Source of the DNA: Cyanobacteria bacterium RU_5_0
Lineage (GTDB): Bacteria > Cyanobacteriota > Cyanobacteriia > Elainellales > Elainellaceae
Assembly: GCA_012033255.1 (NCBI GenBank)
Contig: JAAUSF010000002.1
Span: 1-64,000 of the forward strand
Direction: 5' to 3'
Length of the DNA: 64,000 nt
The notes under the pieces are model-generated. The model searched no databases. It worked only from the letters and a program-made list of their open reading frames with translations, and was not told the origin of the DNA. The translations under genes were made by a program, and so were the position numbers. Shown one piece after another: positions 1-8,561 of the stretch. The stretch's first letter is position 1. Each line of letters starts with the position of its first letter.

Positions 1-220
1 GTTCACAATACTCATCGACGAATTGCAGCGTTGGACGAGCTGCACGAGGCGTAACCATACCCTTCAAAATCACAACAGGAACATCATCTCTATTATATTT
101 ATTCCTCGCTAGAAGGATGGAAGAGGGATAGGCTGCGATCGTTCCGTCAGCTAATTTGTAATGTAAACCCTCTGACTCTTTGATAAGTTCAGTGCAGTCG
201 CGACTAGGTTGCATAGCCAT
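1..220 (-). CDS. Hypothetical protein, C-terminus outside the window
   Basis: An open minus-strand frame begins at ATG 218-220 and runs without a stop through base 1, giving the first 73 residues of a protein. It starts MAMQPSRDCTELIKESEGL and contains the stretch KLADGTIAAYPSS. An alternative start is the second Met, two codons in. I do not recognise the family. The piece has no signal peptide or membrane segment and looks like a small soluble cytoplasmic protein. It is divergent from the NB-ARC gene at 527. The call rests only on an open frame with normal codon use up to the window edge. Confidence 0.5.
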   Translation of the reverse strand, partial: MAMQPSRDCTELIKESEGLHYKLADGTIAAYPSSILLARNKYNRDDVPVVILKGMVTPRAARPTLQFVDEYCE

Positions 221-526
221 CCGTCTTCTCCAGAATCTAGCAATTGTGCCTTTACAAACGCCAGATTAACTTTCATGCACCAGCCTTGGCGGTCGGTAAA
301 AGGTCAGATGAAGGTCAGACGAAGGTCAGATGGAGAATCTAAAAATTCTCTGTAGATCCCACAAATCAGGCAAGAAGTGTACTACAAATAAAAAATGGGC
401 TAAAAAAACCGTATTTTCACGGTGATTAACAGGGTGGCTACAAAGCGGGTACCCAGATGGGTAATGGCAAAGCATTAAACGATTCAGCACGTTAAGTTTG
501 TGTGTTCTCCCTGAAAAGTAGCATTT
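221..526. other. Intergenic, divergent promoters; short imperfect repeat
   Basis: About 300 bases between the divergent genes at 220 and 527. The only structure seen is an imperfect triple repeat of AAGGTCAGATG at about 299-333. A small minus-strand open frame here (326-613) overlaps the NB-ARC start and has no family resemblance, so it is not called. No RNA gene was recognised. Confidence 0.5.
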
Positions 527-3500
527 ATGACCGTTGAAGAAGCGATCGCCGTCATTGAGCAAATCATTGAGCAAGGACAACTCACCAAGGTTCAAGAATT
601 GGTCTTCCGACAAGCTTGGGAAGGGCGATCGTATCTAGAGATTGCCAGAGCCTCTGGCTATGATCCGGGCTACATCAAAGACACTGGCTCCAAGCTGTGG
701 CAAACGCTTTCAGAGGTGTATGACATAAAAATTACCAAGCTCAACTTTCAGGGGGTGCTGAAGCGAGCCATACGGAACATGGGATTGAAGAGTGAGGTAA
801 TTAAATACGATTTAGTCCGTCGATTGGATTGGGGGGAAGCGATCGATGTCTCCATCTTCTACGGACGGACCGATGAACTCACCACGCTCCAGCAGTGGAT
901 TGGGCGCGATTCTCCTGGGGAGAGGCAAAGCCAACGCTGTCGTCTGGTGACGCTGCTGGGCATGGGCGGCATCGGAAAAACATCGCTGTCAGTCAAGATT
1001 GCAGAGCAAGTTCAAGACGAATTTGAGAGCGTGATTTGGCGATCGCTGCGAGATGCTCCTTCGCTCGAAGACTTGCTGAACACGCTAATCCGTTTTTTAG
1101 CTCAAGCCCAGACCAAAAACCAAGCTCAAGACAGCCCCTTACCTGAAACCATCAGTGGCAAACTTTCTTGCTTGATTGAGCAACTGCGGGTATCAAGAAC
1201 TCTGGTAATTCTAGATAACTTCGATGCCGTGCTGCAAAGTGGCAAACGGGCTGGCACCTATCGCGTTGGCTACGAAGGGTATGGAGAACTGCTGAAGCGG
1301 TTAGGTGAAGTCGCGCATCAAAGCTGTGTTCTGTTAACGACTCGCGAAAAACCCCAGGAGATCGCTGCCCAAGAAGGGGATTTTCTGCCAGTCCGAACCT
1401 TGTCGCTATTGGGTGTGGATGCCGAGACTGGCTACCAGATCGTATTTACCAAAGGCTTAACAGCAATTGTCCCTGATCTCGATCGCTTGGTAGCTCATTA
1501 TCGAGGCAATCCCCTTGCACTCAAAATTGCTGCCACTTCGATTCGAGATTTGTTTGAGGGCAACATTGCCCAGTTTCTAGACCAGGGCAGTAGCGCCTTT
1601 AGCGGAATTGGCACCTTGTTGCAACAGCAGTGCGATCGGCTGTCACCAATGGAACAGCAGATCATGTATTGGCTTGCCATTAACCGGGAACCTGTGGACT
1701 GTTCACAACTGCAAGCTGATATCCTTCCGACCCTTCCACGACTCAAGCTCCTAGACTTGTTGGAGTCTTTGCGTTGGCGTGGCTTGATCGAATGCACCTC
1801 TGCTGGATTTACTCAACAACCTGTCGTAATGGAATACATCACAGAACGACTGGTTGAACAGGTGAGCGATGAAATTGTGGCAGAAGCCCCTAGCTTATTG
1901 AGCGGTCATGCTTTGATGAAAGCACAGGTTAAAGATTATATTCGCGATAGTCAAATTCGGGTGATTGTACAGCCAGTGATCGATCGCTTAGCAGTGCATC
2001 TTGGTTCAGTTAAACAAATCGAACACAAACTGCATCGCTTATTGGCAAAACTCAAAGAACAGCCCATTGACGCTTCAGGATATGGTGGCGGCAACTTACT
2101 CAATCTTTATCGGCAATTAGAAACAGATATCACGGGCTATGATTTTTCCAGGCTAAGCATTCGTCAAGCCTATTTACAGGATGTTAATCTGCATCAAGTT
2201 GATTTCTCAGCCGCTGAGTTTGCTCAGTGCGCCTTCGCGTCCACCTTTGGTGGAGTCACCTCTGTCGCTTTCAGTTCCGATGGGCAGCAGCTTGCCACCA
2301 GCGACACAACAGGCGGCGTTCAGATTTGGCGAGTTGCAGACGGGCAGCAGATCACCCTCTGCAAAGGGCACAACAACTGGGCATGGCATGTGGCATTTAG
2401 CCCCACTCATCCCATCCTGGCAAGCGATGGACAAGACCATAAGGTGCGGCTGTGGGATATCTCTTCAGGCGAATGCCTGAAGGTGCTGGTTGGGCATACA
2501 GGCATCACTACTGCTGTGACATTCAGTTCCGATGGTAGTCTACTTGCCAGCACCAGCGGCGATCAAACCGTGCGGATCTGGGAGGTGGCAACTGGAGACT
2601 GCTTACAGATACTACGGGGACACAACGCCTGTGTCTGGAGTGCGGTTTTTCATCCCAACGGACAGATCCTGTTCAGCGCAGGTGAAGATAGTGCAATCCG
2701 CAGTTGGAATGTAGTAACCGGAGAATGTCTCTCTATATGGATGGGGCATCAACACTGGATACGATCGATCGCATTCAGCCCAGATGGTAAGACGATCGCC
2801 AGTGCCAGTTTTGATCAAACGATCAAGCTTTGGGATCTTGAAACTGACACCTGTTTCAACACTCTAACGGGACATCACAAAACCGTAACGTCGGTTTCCT
2901 TCAGTGCAGATGGTCAATTTTTGGCAAGTGGTAGCTATGACCAGAGCATCAAACTGTGGGACATTAAAACTGGACGCTGCTGGAAAACGCTTCAGAAACA
3001 CACCCACTTAATTTGGTCTGTGGCATTTCATCCCCACGATGATCTGCTGGCAAGCGGTGGCGAAGACTATACTGCTCGTCTCTGGGAGATTGAAACCGGA
3101 CACTGTACGAAAACCCTACAAGGACACAGCAATGTGATCTATGCGATCGCACTGCATTCAACTCAGCGACTGCTTGCCAGCAGCCACGAAGACCAGACCG
3201 TCAAGCTCTGGGATTTTGATGCCTCTATCGCTCACCACAGGGGTTCAGCAACCGTCAAGACGCAGCCTTTTCGAGTTTTGCGGGGTCATACTGGGCGCAT
3301 TTTCTCGATCGCTTTTCATCCCACCGGACATCTGCTTGCTAGTGCCAGCACCGATCGCACCATTAAGCTGTGGAATCCCGATACAGGTCACTGTTTACAG
3401 ACGCTACAGGGGCATACAAGCTGGGTTTGGGCGATCGCTTTTCATCCCGCAGAACACCTCCTTGCTAGCGCGAGCTACGACCAGACGATCAAACTCTGGG

Positions 3501-4159
3501 ATGTAGCAACGGGTGAATGTCGGCAAACATTGCAGGGGCATTCGAGTTCAGTGCTGTCGATCGCCTTTAGTCCTGATGGTAACTGGCTGGCAAGCGGAGG
3601 CTACAACCAGACCATCAAACTCTGGAATTCTGCGACGGGTCAATGCCATTCCACCTGGCAGGCACATCTCAATCGGGTGTGGACGGTTGCATTCAGCCTA
3701 AATTCCCGCTGGCTAGCGACTAGCGGTGATGATGGTGTGATCAATTTGTGGAATATTGCTACAGGGCAGTGCGTTAAAACAATCCCAGGACATCCCAATC
3801 AAGTTCTTTCAGTTGTGTTCAGTGCAGACGGCAACACGTTGTATAGCGGCGGTGCAGACAACATCATTAAAGCCTGGAACGTTGAGACTGGCGAATGCAC
3901 AGCAACGCTGGTTGGGCATCAAAATTGGGTGTGGTCATTGCAGCATGATCCGCATTTGCCGCTCCTCCTCAGCGCAGGGCAAGATGAAACGATCAAATAT
4001 TGGTCAACTCAAACTAGTGAATGCCTCCAGACGCTACAGTCTCCTCGCCCCTATGAAGGCATGACCTTCACCCATGCGACCGGACTCACTGAGGCACAGA
4101 AAGCTACCTTAAAGGCTTTGGGAGCGAACGGTGGAAGCAGCGAGAGATCTTCGCAATGA
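527..4159 (+). CDS. NB-ARC STAND NTPase with N-terminal HTH and 14 WD40 repeats
   Basis: A 1210-residue signal-transduction ATPase of the STAND class. Residues 1-75 form a helical region of the kind found at the N-terminus of vWA-MoxR-associated (VMAP) and related cyanobacterial proteins, with VQELVFRQAWEGRSYLEIA. A linker motif DWGEAIDVSIFYGR (101-114) leads into the NB-ARC domain, with P-loop GMGGIGKT (145-152), Walker B LVILD (226-230) and TTRE (271-274). A winged-helix/helical region follows to about 560. From about 570 to 1175 I count 14 WD40 units, enough for two seven-bladed propellers. The tail has RPYEGM, then GLTEAQKATLKALGA, nearly the same as in the paralogue at 12147-15992. By family knowledge the propellers sense a ligand and the NTPase oligomerises. 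No effector domain is seen, so the output is unknown. It is a single gene with no co-directional partner. Confidence 0.9.
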   Translation: MTVEEAIAVIEQIIEQGQLTKVQELVFRQAWEGRSYLEIARASGYDPGYIKDTGSKLWQTLSEVYDIKITKLNFQGVLKRAIRNMGLKSEVIKYDLVRRLDWGEAIDVSIFYGRTDELTTLQQWIGRDSPGERQSQRCRLVTLLGMGGIGKTSLSVKIAEQVQDEFESVIWRSLRDAPSLEDLLNTLIRFLAQAQTKNQAQDSPLPETISGKLSCLIEQLRVSRTLVILDNFDAVLQSGKRAGTYRVGYEGYGELLKRLGEVAHQSCVLLTTREKPQEIAAQEGDFLPVRTLSLLGVDAETGYQIVFTKGLTAIVPDLDRLVAHYRGNPLALKIAATSIRDLFEGNIAQFLDQGSSAFSGIGTLLQQQCDRLSPMEQQIMYWLAINREPVDCSQLQADILPTLPRLKLLDLLESLRWRGLIECTSAGFTQQPVVMEYITERLVEQVSDEIVAEAPSLLSGHALMKAQVKDYIRDSQIRVIVQPVIDRLAVHLGSVKQIEHKLHRLLAKLKEQPIDASGYGGGNLLNLYRQLETDITGYDFSRLSIRQAYLQDVNLHQVDFSAAEFAQCAFASTFGGVTSVAFSSDGQQLATSDTTGGVQIWRVADGQQITLCKGHNNWAWHVAFSPTHPILASDGQDHKVRLWDISSGECLKVLVGHTGITTAVTFSSDGSLLASTSGDQTVRIWEVATGDCLQILRGHNACVWSAVFHPNGQILFSAGEDSAIRSWNVVTGECLSIWMGHQHWIRSIAFSPDGKTIASASFDQTIKLWDLETDTCFNTLTGHHKTVTSVSFSADGQFLASGSYDQSIKLWDIKTGRCWKTLQKHTHLIWSVAFHPHDDLLASGGEDYTARLWEIETGHCTKTLQGHSNVIYAIALHSTQRLLASSHEDQTVKLWDFDASIAHHRGSATVKTQPFRVLRGHTGRIFSIAFHPTGHLLASASTDRTIKLWNPDTGHCLQTLQGHTSWVWAIAFHPAEHLLASASYDQTIKLWDVATGECRQTLQGHSSSVLSIAFSPDGNWLASGGYNQTIKLWNSATGQCHSTWQAHLNRVWTVAFSLNSRWLATSGDDGVINLWNIATGQCVKTIPGHPNQVLSVVFSADGNTLYSGGADNIIKAWNVETGECTATLVGHQNWVWSLQHDPHLPLLLSAGQDETIKYWSTQTSECLQTLQSPRPYEGMTFTHATGLTEAQKATLKALGANGGSSERSSQ

Positions 4160-4439
4160 TGCACTCAGTCCTCAAAACTTAGCACTTACAGCCAGTTTCA
4201 CTTGCATAAGCCACACGCATACCCATCCACTCATCCACTCATCTACCCACCCACACACAACTGTGGCTTACTCATCTGAAAACCGCTGTAGCTATATTAG
4301 CCAGAGGCTACAAAGGTTTTCTGGCGCAAACAACCACCATCCTAAACCAACTGCGATCTTGGGAGAGCCATTGCTGTATTGCTTCAGCGAGCGTGGTTTG
4401 TCAGGGTTCCTTAACTAACAGCAAGATGTCTAATATTTC
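4160..4439. other. Intergenic, low-complexity CA-rich stretch
   Basis: The region between the NB-ARC stop and the guanidine operon promoter. It holds an 8-base repeat (CATCCACT twice, then decaying) at about 4224-4258. A 95-codon open frame (4131-4418) overlaps the end of the NB-ARC gene, has low-complexity composition and no family resemblance, and is not called. No clear terminator was seen for the NB-ARC gene. Confidence 0.45.
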
Positions 4440-4453
4440 GTATCTCCTGATAC
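4440..4453 (+). promoter_or_regulatory. NtcA-binding box, GTA-N8-TAC
   Basis: A perfect NtcA consensus, GTA at 4440-4442, eight bases, TAC at 4451-4453. An AT-rich TTAATT that could act as the -10 lies 22 bases downstream (4475-4480), the spacing of class II NtcA-activated promoters where the box replaces the -35. Transcription would then start near 4488, just before the riboswitch. NtcA is the 2-oxoglutarate-responsive CRP-family activator of nitrogen-scavenging genes, which fits an operon that frees ammonium from guanidine. The site is seen; binding is inferred. Confidence 0.8.
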
Positions 4454-4502
4454 ATCTCTGAGATCGAACTGTTGTTAATTATTAGTCAAGTTCAAAAATT
4501 AA

Positions 4503-4643
4503 TTGCTTCTAGGGTTCCGATTCAACATAGCTATTTATGGCTTGAATGTCTGGTCCGAGAGAAGCAAGCTAGCATTCGATTAGAGGTTTTGGTTTTCTAG
4601 TTGCAGATTTGCTAGCTACACGGCGGGAGAAAAGCCCGGGAGG
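4503..4643 (+). promoter_or_regulatory. Guanidine-I (ykkC) riboswitch aptamer
   Basis: The conserved ykkC segments are present in order: CTAGGGTTCCG (4509-4519), GGTCCGAGAG (4552-4561), and ACACGGCGGGAGAAAAGCCC (4618-4637) followed by GGGAGG. P1 is TTGCTTC (4503-4509) with GAAGCAA (4561-4567), capped by a TTCAA/TTGAA hairpin. The second stem is AGCTAGC with GCTAGCT (4611-4617). A terminal hairpin pairs CGGG with CCCG (around 4624-4638). This class binds free guanidinium and usually turns on downstream genes. Here it precedes a guanidine hydrolase operon, and its last conserved block is also the 5' arm of a terminator. Confidence 0.95.
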
Positions 4644-4690
4644 AACTTCAGTTGACTGACAGCAACTGATCGTTTCTTCTGGGTTTTCTC
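4635..4690 (+). terminator. Riboswitch-controlled intrinsic terminator
   Basis: Bases 4635-4646 (CCCGGGAGGAAC) pair with 4672-4683 (GTTTCTTCTGGG) over 12 positions with three G-U wobbles. An upper stem CAGTTG/CAACTG (4649-4654 with 4663-4668) closes an 8-base loop. A T-rich run, TTTTCTCGTTGTTTCT, follows. The 5' arm is the same CCCGGGAGG that the guanidine-bound aptamer needs, so the two folds exclude each other. The expected logic is termination without guanidine and read-through with it. Confidence 0.85.
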
Positions 4691-4755
4691 GTTGTTTCTG
4701 GCTGTTCACAAGCTGATACACTCATTGCAATATTCTAACTTTTGAGGGTGTTCAA

Positions 4756-5961
4756 ATGACCACAACCCCTTCTGAAAATCCAATCTTTCAAAGCCCTGAT
4801 TCAAATGGGCATGTCCCAACTGAAGCAGAACGGGCGCTGGAACTAGAAACAAGATTGCCATTAACAGGCTGGCAGCAAGAAGTTTCTAAAGGGTTGGAGT
4901 ATGGGCTAGAAGCGGCGGAAAGTATTCGCGATCGCACTATTTCTACCTTCTCTCGCGGTGAATTGCCACACTACGCTGGAATCAACACATTTCTTAAAGC
5001 TCCTTATATAGAAGATGTTCGTCGAGTTGGGGACTATGATGTGGCGATCGTGGGTGTTCCGCATGATTCTGGGACAACCTATCGTCCGGGAACGCGGTTT
5101 GGTCCACAAGGAATTCGCCGGATTTCTGCACTGTATACCCCCTATAACTTTGAGTTAGGAATTGACCTGCGAGAACAAATTGAACTTTGTGATGTCGGCG
5201 ATATTTTCACTATTCCTGGTAATAACGAAAAGTCGTTTGATCAGATCTCGAAAGGCATTGCTCACATTTTCAGTTCTGGTGCATTTCCAATTATTTTAGG
5301 AGGCGATCATTCGATCGGCTTTCCTACTGTTCGCGGCATTTGTCGGCATTTGGGTGATAAAAAAGTGGGAATTATTCACTTCGATCGCCATGTTGATACG
5401 CAAGAAACCGATCTGGATGAGCGAATGCACACTTGTCCGTGGTTCCATGCAACTAATATGGCAAATGCACCTGCGAAAAATCTTGTGCAATTGGGAATTG
5501 GCGGTTGGCAAGTGCCTCGACAGGGCGTAAAAGTTTGTCGAGAACGAGCAACAAACATTCTGACCGTCACTGACATCATGGAAATGGGCTTAGATGCGGC
5601 GGTAAACTTCGCGCTTGAGAAGGCATTAGATGGCACTGATTGTGTGTGGATTAGCTTTGACATCGATTGCATTGATGCAGGCTTCGTTCCCGGAACTGGC
5701 TGGCCCGAACCCGGTGGTCTGTTGCCCCGCGAAGCATTGTATCTCCTCGGCAAAATTGTGCAACGTGCGCCTGTTTGTGGCTTAGAAGTGGTTGAAGTTT
5801 CTCCACCTTATGATGTCAGCGACATGACAGCACTCATGGCGACTCGCGTCATCTGTGACACGATGGCACATTTGGTATTGTCAGGACAATTGCCACGTCA
5901 GCAAAAACCCGCTTACATCGATCCTAAAGTGAACATGGCGGTTGATGTAGCGTGGGTGTGA
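4756..5961 (+). CDS. gdmH: Guanidine hydrolase (GdmH/SpeB2-type ureohydrolase)
   Basis: A 401-residue ureohydrolase of the arginase/agmatinase fold. The binuclear metal motifs are GGDHSIG (182-188), HFDRHVDTQE (208-217) and SFDIDCIDAGF (300-310), supplying H185, D210, H212, D214, D302 and D304. Agmatinases usually read DAHxD; here it is DRHVD, followed by the motif DERMHTCPW. These features and the long N-terminal extension of about 80 residues match my memory of Sll1077 of Synechocystis, a Ni-dependent enzyme splitting guanidine to urea and ammonium. The riboswitch upstream and the HypA/HypB genes downstream support this over an agmatinase call. GAGG at 4744-4747 sits eight bases before ATG 4756. 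It is a cytoplasmic enzyme and the first gene of the operon. The urea formed would need urease, which is not in this window. Confidence 0.93.
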   Translation: MTTTPSENPIFQSPDSNGHVPTEAERALELETRLPLTGWQQEVSKGLEYGLEAAESIRDRTISTFSRGELPHYAGINTFLKAPYIEDVRRVGDYDVAIVGVPHDSGTTYRPGTRFGPQGIRRISALYTPYNFELGIDLREQIELCDVGDIFTIPGNNEKSFDQISKGIAHIFSSGAFPIILGGDHSIGFPTVRGICRHLGDKKVGIIHFDRHVDTQETDLDERMHTCPWFHATNMANAPAKNLVQLGIGGWQVPRQGVKVCRERATNILTVTDIMEMGLDAAVNFALEKALDGTDCVWISFDIDCIDAGFVPGTGWPEPGGLLPREALYLLGKIVQRAPVCGLEVVEVSPPYDVSDMTALMATRVICDTMAHLVLSGQLPRQQKPAYIDPKVNMAVDVAWV

Positions 5962-5962
5962 T

Positions 5963-6008
5963 GAGGACTGAGGACTGAGGACTGAGAGGGCTGAGGGCTG
6001 AGTGATGA
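5963..6008. repeat. Heptamer tandem repeat GAGGACT
   Basis: Three perfect copies of GAGGACT at 5963-5983, directly after the gdmH stop, then degenerate period-7 units to about 6008. It lies in the gdmH-hypA gap and is of the short tandemly repeated repetitive (STRR) type known in cyanobacteria. Confidence 0.85.
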
Positions 6009-6019
6009 GGATTTGAGTA

Positions 6020-6403
6020 ATGCATGAAACTGACATGACAAAAGCATTGATTCTGACGGTGAGAGATTGGTGGGAATCTCAACCAAAACCTCCAGAAATC
6101 TCGCACATTCATCTCATTGTTGGACAATTTACGTGTGTTGAACCTGCTAGTTTACAGTTTGCTTTTGAAGTCCAAACGCGCAACACTTTTCTAGAAGGTG
6201 CAACATTACTCATTCGAGAAACGCCACTGATTGCGTTTTGTCATTGCTGTCAGCAAGACTATCACCCGGAGATTGGCGTTCAATATGCCTGCCCAACCTG
6301 TCGATCGCCAATGGAAGATATTCGTTCTGGACGAGAACTAAAAATCGATCGAATTGAATATGCTGTCTCTGAAAAGCCAGAATACAACAAAGTGACAGTG
6401 TGA
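6020..6403 (+). CDS. hypA2: HypA-type nickel chaperone
   Basis: A 127-residue HypA-family protein. It starts MHE, the invariant N-terminal nickel-binding motif (His2), which fixes the start at 6020; GAGGA lies about 10 bases upstream. The structural zinc site is C74-x-x-C77 with C91-x-x-C94. HypA delivers Ni with HypB; in hydrogenase clusters it matures NiFe-hydrogenase. No hydrogenase genes are nearby, and its place between guanidine hydrolase and hypB indicates a copy dedicated to loading nickel into the guanidine hydrolase, as for HypA2 of Synechocystis. It is cytoplasmic and the second gene of the operon. Confidence 0.92.
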   Translation: MHETDMTKALILTVRDWWESQPKPPEISHIHLIVGQFTCVEPASLQFAFEVQTRNTFLEGATLLIRETPLIAFCHCCQQDYHPEIGVQYACPTCRSPMEDIRSGRELKIDRIEYAVSEKPEYNKVTV

Positions 6404-6461
6404 CACATTGATAGAACCTATCTCTAGCTCACTAGCTCACTTCCTCGCTCCCTAATCTCTG

Positions 6462-6571
6462 TTCCCTATTCCCTATTCCCTATTCCCTATTCCCTATTCC
6501 CTATTCCCTATTCCCTATTCCCTATTCCCTATTCCCTATTCCCTATCCCCTATTCCCTGTCCCTATTCCCT
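6462..6571. repeat. Heptamer tandem repeat TTCCCTA, 12 perfect copies
   Basis: Twelve perfect TTCCCTA units at 6462-6545, then degenerate copies to about 6571, ending five bases before the hypB ATG. It fills most of the 172-base hypA-hypB gap and leaves no recognisable Shine-Dalgarno for hypB. Tandem heptamers like this change copy number by slippage. Confidence 0.95.
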
Positions 6572-6575
6572 AACC

Positions 6576-7253
6576 ATGCACCAAACATTTGATGCTGCAC
6601 TGGAAATCAACTTGCTCCATGCGAACCAAGAAGGCGCTGATCACAATCGCGCTCATTTTGATGAATGGGGTATTACTTGCTTTAACATCATGAGTAGTCC
6701 CGGTGCAGGAAAAACTGCTCTTTTGGAACGCACACTCGCGGCTCTCACTAATGAATTCAAAATTGCAGTGATCGAGGGCGATATGACAACTGAATTAGAT
6801 GCCGATCGCCTGCGTCAATATCACGTTCCGGTGATTGCAATTAACACGGGGCGCTCCTGCCATTTGGATTCCAAAATGGTATCTGGTGGAATTCATCGAT
6901 TCGCTCATGAATACAATCCATCGGAATTTGATTTGGTTCTAGTTGAGAACGTGGGAAACCTCGTTTGTCCAGCAGAATTTGAAGTGGGTGAACACACCAA
7001 GATCGCACTTTTAAGTATTACAGAAGGTGAAGATAAACCACTGAAATATCCAGTGATGTTTCAAGCAGCAGATTGTCTGCTGATCACCAAAATGGATTTG
7101 GCTCCTCATTTGGATGTGGATGTGAATCAAATCGTGGCGAATGTGCGGCAGATGAATCCTCATGTCAAAATCATTTCTGTTTCTGCAAAGACAGGTGAAG
7201 GCTTGAATGTGTGGTTTGATTGGATACGATCGCAAATTCAGCCCAATCATTGA
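6576..7253 (+). CDS. hypB2: HypB-type nickel-insertion GTPase
   Basis: A 225-residue SIMIBI GTPase. The P-loop is SSPGAGKT (40-47), switch I/II regions carry [12 protein letters not shown] and ENVGNLVCP (124-132), and the G4 motif is TKMD (171-174). The interface metal site is visible as C95-H96 and C131. There is no N-terminal His-rich nickel-storage stretch, only two scattered His residues, so it is a delivery rather than storage type. It works with HypA to insert nickel, here most likely into the guanidine hydrolase. ATG 6576 has no Shine-Dalgarno because the upstream DNA is the TTCCCTA array; translation may depend on re-initiation or an unstructured leader. Third gene of the operon. Confidence 0.92.
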   Translation: MHQTFDAALEINLLHANQEGADHNRAHFDEWGITCFNIMSSPGAGKTALLERTLAALTNEFKIAVIEGDMTTELDADRLRQYHVPVIAINTGRSCHLDSKMVSGGIHRFAHEYNPSEFDLVLVENVGNLVCPAEFEVGEHTKIALLSITEGEDKPLKYPVMFQAADCLLITKMDLAPHLDVDVNQIVANVRQMNPHVKIISVSAKTGEGLNVWFDWIRSQIQPNH

Positions 7254-7482
7254 TAGTTGTACGGTGGACAGCACCCACTCTACCTGAACTGGATTTTATC
7301 TTTAATTTGCTCATTTAAACGATCGTGTAGCAGGTGTAACAGATTAGCGAACACTCTTTCCGTTACACCGGATATGCAGGGTGTGCAGCCACTTTAAAAA
7401 TATTTACTGAACGATTAATATGTTCCGCAAAATGATTAAATCAGCGCCCAATTTGGATTCAATCCGTTGATGAGGATATATC

Positions 7483-8532
7483 ATGAAGTTGCGATCGCCT
7501 CTCTCCTACTGCGTTCTCTTTCTCATTACGCTATCGTTCATTGTCGGTTGCACAAATCCAGCAGTCTACATTAAAACCACAACTGAATTGGAGGCAGCCT
7601 CTTCATCAGTAGCGGGTGCAGTGCGGCTAGGATTCAGTGCATGGCCGGGTTGGTTTCCTTGGCAAGTGGCTCAGGAACAAGGAATTTTTGAAGCAACCAA
7701 TGTTCCTGTTGAACTGAAATGGTTTGATGGCTATTTGGAATCTATCAGTACCCTGACGGCTGAACAAATTGATGCAAACAGTCAAACCCTGGGAGATACG
7801 GTGAGCTCTGTCTCTGGCGGTGCCGATCAAGTAGTTGTGCTAGTGAACGACAACTCCACCGGAAATGACAAGGTAATTGTGTCAGAAAGCATCAACTCTA
7901 TTGCTGATTTGAAAGGCAAAAAAGTAGCGGCTGAGGAAGGAACGGTCGATCACTTCCTGTTGCTCTTGGGCTTAGACAAGGCGGGCATAGCACGGCAAGA
8001 TATTCAATTTGTGCCTCTAGAGACAGGTAAAGCTGCCGCCGCTTTTGTGGCTGAACAAATCGATGCGGTGGCAGTGTTTGCCCCGTTTACTACGCAAGCA
8101 TTGAAGCGTCCAGGCAGTAAAGAACTCTTCAGTTCCAAAGAGTTTCCAGGAGCCATTTCGGATCACTTGGTGTTCACTCGCAAGTTTGTGGAAGCAAATC
8201 CTGACAAGGTGCAAGCTGTTGTAGATTCCTGGTTTGCCACATTAGATTACATGAATGCCAACCTAGAACAGGCATACGACATTATGGCGAAACGCGCAGG
8301 GGTCAGCGTCGATGAATACAAGCAATATGCAGATGGCACTCAGATTTTCACGATCGAAGAAAACCTGAAAGCGTTTCAACCTGCCAACGACATGACCTCA
8401 CTCCTGTTTGCGGCAGAAGAGATGGGGGACTTCTTAGTAGAAACGGGTTTAGCGGCTCAAAAGCCAGACATTACCCAGTTGTTTGACGATCGCTTTGTGA
8501 GAGCTTACGCCGAAAAAAACAAGAATTCTTAA
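7483..8532 (+). CDS. ABC transporter substrate-binding lipoprotein (NMT1/SsuA-like)
   Basis: A 349-residue periplasmic binding protein of the nitrate/sulfonate/taurine/thiamine-precursor type. A lipoprotein signal peptide ends in the lipobox IVGC (Cys23). The mature protein opens with GFSAWPGWFPWQVAQEQGIF, typical of this superfamily, and has SIADLKGKKVAAEEGTVDHF in the first lobe. GAGGA stands just before ATG 7483. Its place behind gdmH-hypA-hypB and before a permease and ATPase matches the Synechocystis sll1080-1082 arrangement, so the substrate is probably guanidine; this is from context only. The 229-base gap before it has no heptamer array but has an 8-base inverted repeat, GGTGTAAC (7333-7340) with GTTACACC (7362-7369). 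Confidence 0.88.
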   Translation: MKLRSPLSYCVLFLITLSFIVGCTNPAVYIKTTTELEAASSSVAGAVRLGFSAWPGWFPWQVAQEQGIFEATNVPVELKWFDGYLESISTLTAEQIDANSQTLGDTVSSVSGGADQVVVLVNDNSTGNDKVIVSESINSIADLKGKKVAAEEGTVDHFLLLLGLDKAGIARQDIQFVPLETGKAAAAFVAEQIDAVAVFAPFTTQALKRPGSKELFSSKEFPGAISDHLVFTRKFVEANPDKVQAVVDSWFATLDYMNANLEQAYDIMAKRAGVSVDEYKQYADGTQIFTIEENLKAFQPANDMTSLLFAAEEMGDFLVETGLAAQKPDITQLFDDRFVRAYAEKNKNS

Positions 8533-8561
8533 ATGTTGTGAGTTCTCCATTCATTGAGCTA

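Noticed and set aside
4131..4418. A 95-codon open frame after the first NB-ARC gene
   Set aside because: It overlaps the end of the NB-ARC gene, is translated from a CA-rich low-complexity stretch, and has no ribosome site or recognisable motif.
4756..5961. Agmatinase (speB) as the function of the ureohydrolase
   Set aside because: The fold is the same, but the guanidine-I riboswitch, the HypA/HypB genes, the DRHVD variant and the long N-terminus favour guanidine hydrolase. Agmatinase remains the fallback if assays disagree.
6462..6571. CRISPR-like array
   Set aside because: It is a pure 7-base tandem repeat with no spacers. The repeats at 44208-44285 and 49172-49216 were rejected for the same reason.
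6576..7253. Hydrogenase maturation as the role of HypA/HypB
   Set aside because: No hydrogenase structural or other hyp genes are nearby, and both genes are inside the guanidine operon.
7327..7340. Second NtcA box (GTA-N8-AAC) before the binding-protein gene
   Set aside because: The last triplet is AAC rather than TAC and there is no well-placed -10, so it is too weak to call.
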